Shown here one piece after another: positions 7,098 through 9,477 of a stretch of DNA of 9,477 bases. Source of the stretch: JAGOUY01 sp964541725 (GTDB lineage Bacteria; Patescibacteriota; Patescibacteriia; 2-12-FULL-60-25); the NCBI GenBank assembly GCA_964541725.1, contig CAZIQG010000042.1, positions 1 through 9,477 of the forward strand, given 5' to 3'. Numbering within the stretch: position 1 is the stretch's first letter; every line of letters starts with the position of its first letter. The notes beneath the pieces were generated by a model. The model did not search any database and was not told the DNA's origin. It was given only the letters and a program-made list of their open reading frames with translations. The position numbers and the translations under genes were made by a program.

Positions 7098-8201
7098 CTA
7101 GAATTGCTGCAAAAAGCGTAGGTCGTTTTTCATGAGCAAGCGGATATCGTCGAGCTTGGTTCCTTCTTTCATCATGTAGGTACGCTCGACACCCCAGCCG
7201 AAGGCAAACCCGGAATAAATATCTGGATCAATACCAGCTGCTTTTAATACATTTGGGTGAAGCATACCAGCGCCACCGAGCTCAACCCATCCTTGTTTAC
7301 ACGTTCTGCATTTTGAGATGCCTAAGTTTACGGTCTCTGAATCCGGATGATCCGTTTTGTTTATCATGCCTGTTCCATTACATACCCCACAAGAGACGTC
7401 GACTTCGAAGGATGGCTCGGTAAAACGAAAATGAAACGGACGGATACGAACCTTGCGGTCGGCTCCGAAAAAGGTATGAACGAAATACTCTAATGTACCG
7501 ATGAGGTTCGCAATGGATGCGCCCTTGTCGACATACACGCCATCAAATTGATGAAACATGGGTAAATGCGTGGCATCGATCTGTCTTCGAAATGTCCGTG
7601 CGATGTTTATGGCTCGAATCGGTAACTCTTTTTCTGCAAGACGACGAGCCGTACCGCTTGTTGCATGTGGCGTCAAAATCATTTTGCCCCAACGCTCAGA
7701 TGCAGGGGCATCCATAAAAAAGGTTTCCCATTCATCGCGAGCGGGATGATCTTTTTGCATGTTGAGCGCTTCAAACGCATACCAATCCCACTCGACTTCG
7801 GGATAGCGGGTACGTTCAAATCCTGCGCGCGCGAAAATATCGGTGATTTCTTGGATGGCTTGCGTGACAAGATGGAGGTGTCCGGAAGGTGGACGCGCGC
7901 CTGGCTCGGTGACATCGATCTGTTCTGCCTTGAGCTTGTTTTCGAGATCTTTTTGCCCTAATCGCTCGCGTGCGTGAGCGAGGGTTTTTTCTAGCTCTTG
8001 CTTAATTTCATTTGCGAGCATGCCCGACTCACGACGTTCATCGCCTTGAAGATCCGCTAGACCTTTGAGTGCACTCGTTAATTCACCTTTACGTCCGACA
8101 TAGCGAATTTCAAGCGCCTCAATATCCGCCGGCGTTTTGGCGGCAGCGATATCTGTGAGGGCTTGGGTTTTGAGGGCGTGGAGATGTTCAGGGAGAGTCA
8201 T
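7098..8201 (-). CDS. pheS: Phenylalanine--tRNA ligase alpha subunit
   Basis: Catalytic subunit of phenylalanyl-tRNA synthetase, 367 aa; it activates Phe with ATP and transfers it to the tRNA held mainly by PheT. The first 90 or so residues form the charged coiled-coil arm (RYVGRKGELTSALKGL at 33-48). The class II core follows: motif 1 region about 107-135 (GHLHLVTQAIQEI), DHPARDEWETFF at 151-162, TPHATSGTARRL, motif 2 with TFRRQIDATHLPMFHQ at 203-218, and motif 3 GFAFGWGVERTYMM at 331-344, ending in NDLRFLQQF as in E. coli. A four-cysteine loop (C271, C274, C298, C301) suggests a zinc site with an unusually long middle section. It starts at the ATG at 8201, without a Shine-Dalgarno sequence, and stops 3 nt before pheT. 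The leader is filled with repeats, and I found no T-box or convincing promoter. Confidence 0.98.
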   Translation of the reverse strand: MTLPEHLHALKTQALTDIAAAKTPADIEALEIRYVGRKGELTSALKGLADLQGDERRESGMLANEIKQELEKTLAHARERLGQKDLENKLKAEQIDVTEPGARPPSGHLHLVTQAIQEITDIFARAGFERTRYPEVEWDWYAFEALNMQKDHPARDEWETFFMDAPASERWGKMILTPHATSGTARRLAEKELPIRAINIARTFRRQIDATHLPMFHQFDGVYVDKGASIANLIGTLEYFVHTFFGADRKVRIRPFHFRFTEPSFEVDVSCGVCNGTGMINKTDHPDSETVNLGISKCRTCKQGWVELGGAGMLHPNVLKAAGIDPDIYSGFAFGWGVERTYMMKEGTKLDDIRLLMKNDLRFLQQF

Positions 8202-8204
8202 AGT

Positions 8205-8239
8205 GAGCTAGGCATCAGGCGTCAGGGATTAGGTTTTAG
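8205..8239. repeat. Degenerate 7-nt tandem repeat upstream of pheS
   Basis: Five consecutive 7-nt units can be read on the plus strand: GAGCTAG, GCATCAG, GCGTCAG, GGATTAG and GTTTTAG. Each begins with G and ends in TAG or CAG. The array begins 3 nt before the pheS start codon, so it forms most of the immediate leader and occupies the place where a ribosome binding site would be. The units differ from those in dnaE and pheT but share the period. Confidence 0.6.
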
Positions 8240-8262
8240 CAAGAAAGGTGGCTTTTATTCTG

Positions 8263-8392
8263 GTCATTCCGAAGAAGGAGTCCGACGACGATGGAGGAAT
8301 CTCGACCGGAACAGGTAGCGATAAGAGATACTGCGAAGGCTACTCGTTCCGCTGCGAGATTCCTCTCTTCGTATAACTCCGTTCGGGATGAC
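8263..8392. repeat. 130-bp imperfect palindrome between rseP and pheS
   Basis: The left arm (8263-8319) begins GTCATTCCGAA and the right arm (8339-8392) ends TTCGGGATGAC, its near complement. Three blocks pair: the 11-nt ends (10 of 11), GAGGAATCTCG with CGAGATTCCTC (11 of 11), and an inner CGGAAC..GTAGC block against GCTAC..GTTCCG (two mismatches). A 19-nt loop remains at 8320-8338. The phrase GTCATTCCG...GAGGAATCT resembles a dispersed palindromic repeat I know from many bacterial genomes, probably a REP- or MITE-like element moved in trans. It contains no gene and has no T-run after either arm, so it is not a typical intrinsic terminator. It starts 27 nt after the rseP stop and could still shape the mRNA end or the pheS leader. 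Confidence 0.85.
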
Positions 8393-8418
8393 GAAGAAGA
8401 AGATGAAGGGGCTACTGA

Positions 8419-9477
8419 CTATAATCCCACAAAGTGCTTAATCCCTTGCCAAACAGGGGCGCCGTAGGTGCGGAGGTCTTTGGCAGTGACGAGAACGATT
8501 AAGCTGATTAAGAGAAGAAAGCCAATTTGATGGAGGCGGGCTTCCCACACAAGCGAGCGACGTTTGCGGCGTAAGACTTCAATAAAGACAAAGACGAGGC
8601 GTCCTCCATCTAAGGCAGGGATTGGTAGCAGATTTACCACGGCGAGATTGATAGACAGGATGGCCGCGAATTGAGCGAGTGCCCACATGCCTTGCTTGGC
8701 AACTTTGCCGGTCATGACAGCAATGCCGACGGGACCGGATAATTCCGTGCTGGTTTTTTGTGAGACGACGAGGTCGCGCAACATGCTCCAAAAGCCTGAG
8801 AGAATCAACTTGGTAAAGGTGTAGGTAGTCACGACGGCTTGTGGCACAGCACGATAGACAGGTAAGCGGACTGTACCCACATCTGCTAATCCAATCCCAA
8901 GGCCAGGACGCTGAATGGATTCAATAAAGGCGGGCTGGGTGACAAGATCGATGATCTGTTCGTTGCGTTTGACTTGGAGTGTGAGGGATTCCCCTACCTT
9001 GCTCTGCTTACTTAACTCCATCCGCGCAGATTCTGAAGTATCGATATCTACGTTTCCAATACGCGTAACGTGATCGCCGGGCAACATGCCCGCTTTTGCG
9101 GCTGGTGAACCTTCGACGACTTGGGTGATTTCGATGTGTTTGTCTTTTACCATCGCTCCTTCAGGCAATCCGCTTAGATCTGTGGGTACACCCACGCTAA
9201 ACCCGATTGTAAAAATTAAGATGGCGAGTAACCAATTCATGAGAACACCCGCGACGAGAATCCAGGCGCGTGCCCAGGCCGATTTGCTGGCGAAGGAATC
9301 AACGGCGTGATTGTCTGTATTCTGTTCGCCTTTAAGACGCACAAAGCCTCCGAGAGGTAGCCAATTTAACGACCAGATCGTGCTTGAATAGGATTGACCA
9401 TCCCCTTTTTTGACGCGCTTCCATCGTCCCCCCTCTCGTACAAAGCCAATCGCGCGTGGAGGAAAGCCAAGACCAAA
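8419..9477 (-). CDS. rseP: RseP-type site-2 protease (M50), N-terminus beyond window
   Basis: Membrane zinc protease of the M50B family, which cuts membrane-embedded substrates such as anti-sigma factors or cleaved signal peptides. The frame is open to the window edge, giving 352 visible residues; about 35 N-terminal residues with the HExxH metal motif must lie outside. The visible start FGLGFPPR and NWLPLGGFVRLKGE (about 39-52) are classic for the family. Then come DSFASKSAW, a membrane helix with AGVLMNWLLAI (about 76-86), a PDZ domain about 116-183 (GSPAAKAGMLPGDHV), SGPVGIAV, and NLLPIPALDGG (282-292), whose Asp is the third metal ligand. A last helix at about 318-334 ends the protein. 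A GTG at 9342 is an internal valine, not the start. Its stop (TAG) is 217 nt before pheS, so joint transcription with pheS is uncertain. Confidence 0.95.
   Translation of the reverse strand, partial: FGLGFPPRAIGFVREGGRWKRVKKGDGQSYSSTIWSLNWLPLGGFVRLKGEQNTDNHAVDSFASKSAWARAWILVAGVLMNWLLAILIFTIGFSVGVPTDLSGLPEGAMVKDKHIEITQVVEGSPAAKAGMLPGDHVTRIGNVDIDTSESARMELSKQSKVGESLTLQVKRNEQIIDLVTQPAFIESIQRPGLGIGLADVGTVRLPVYRAVPQAVVTTYTFTKLILSGFWSMLRDLVVSQKTSTELSGPVGIAVMTGKVAKQGMWALAQFAAILSINLAVVNLLPIPALDGGRLVFVFIEVLRRKRRSLVWEARLHQIGFLLLISLIVLVTAKDLRTYGAPVWQGIKHFVGL

Noticed and set aside
8229..8267. Short minus-strand frame of 12 codons upstream of pheS as a leader peptide for attenuation
   Set aside because: It contains only one Phe codon and has no terminator hairpin with a T-run after it, so Phe-dependent attenuation is not supported. 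No T-box signature was seen either.
8263..8392. The palindrome as an intrinsic terminator for rseP
   Set aside because: Neither strand has a T-run directly after the hairpin, and the arms are far longer and more gapped than usual terminators.
116..8421. Absence of TGA stops as a sign of a recoded genetic code
   Set aside because: All six genes read through at expected length without any in-frame TGA. With only six stops, four TAG and two TAA can be chance.
8419..9342. rseP starting at the GTG at 9342
   Set aside because: The frame continues upstream to the window edge with family-typical sequence (FGLGFPPR, NWLPLGG), so the GTG is an internal valine.

Overview
The window is a compact bacterial chromosomal segment in which every recognisable gene lies on the minus strand. 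In transcription order (right to left) it holds the C-terminal part of an RseP-type M50 site-2 protease (8419 to the window edge), pheS (7098-8201), pheT (4689-7094), a small single-pass membrane protein of unknown function (4314-4652), dnaE (619-4230), and a small three-helix membrane protein of unknown function (116-574). I see no tRNA, rRNA, CRISPR array or transposase gene. The standard genetic code fits all genes; the stops are TAG (four) and TAA (two).

The organism is bacterial, with roughly balanced base composition. It has a two-subunit PheRS and a DnaE1-type replicase. None of the five visible start codons has a Shine-Dalgarno sequence, intergenic spaces are short, and short dispersed repeats occur between and inside genes. 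Together these suggest a Patescibacteria/CPR-type or other uncultured lineage. That is inference from style, not from a marker gene.

Layout: pheS and pheT are separated by 3 nt and surely co-transcribed. The 112-aa membrane protein follows pheT after 36 nt. dnaE has a good promoter candidate of its own (4278-4305) in the 83-nt gap before it. The last gene has an extended -10 promoter candidate (583-611) placed so that the transcript could be nearly leaderless. The longest gene-free stretch is the 217-nt gap between rseP and pheS, which consists largely of repeats: a run of degenerate 7-nt units and a 130-bp imperfect palindrome.

The genes are housekeeping functions: envelope proteolysis, charging of tRNA-Phe, and chromosome replication. 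I do not see a new defence or metabolic system. What stands out is (1) a 7-nt-period repeat at three places, two of them inside essential genes where it is translated (a DnaE linker and the PheT B5 domain); (2) a long palindromic repeat in the pheS leader with a possible end fragment at the dnaE promoter; (3) an Asp-to-Asn change at a predicted metal ligand of the DnaE PHP (proofreading) domain; (4) a four-cysteine, probably zinc-binding, expanded loop in PheS; and (5) the uniform lack of Shine-Dalgarno sequences.
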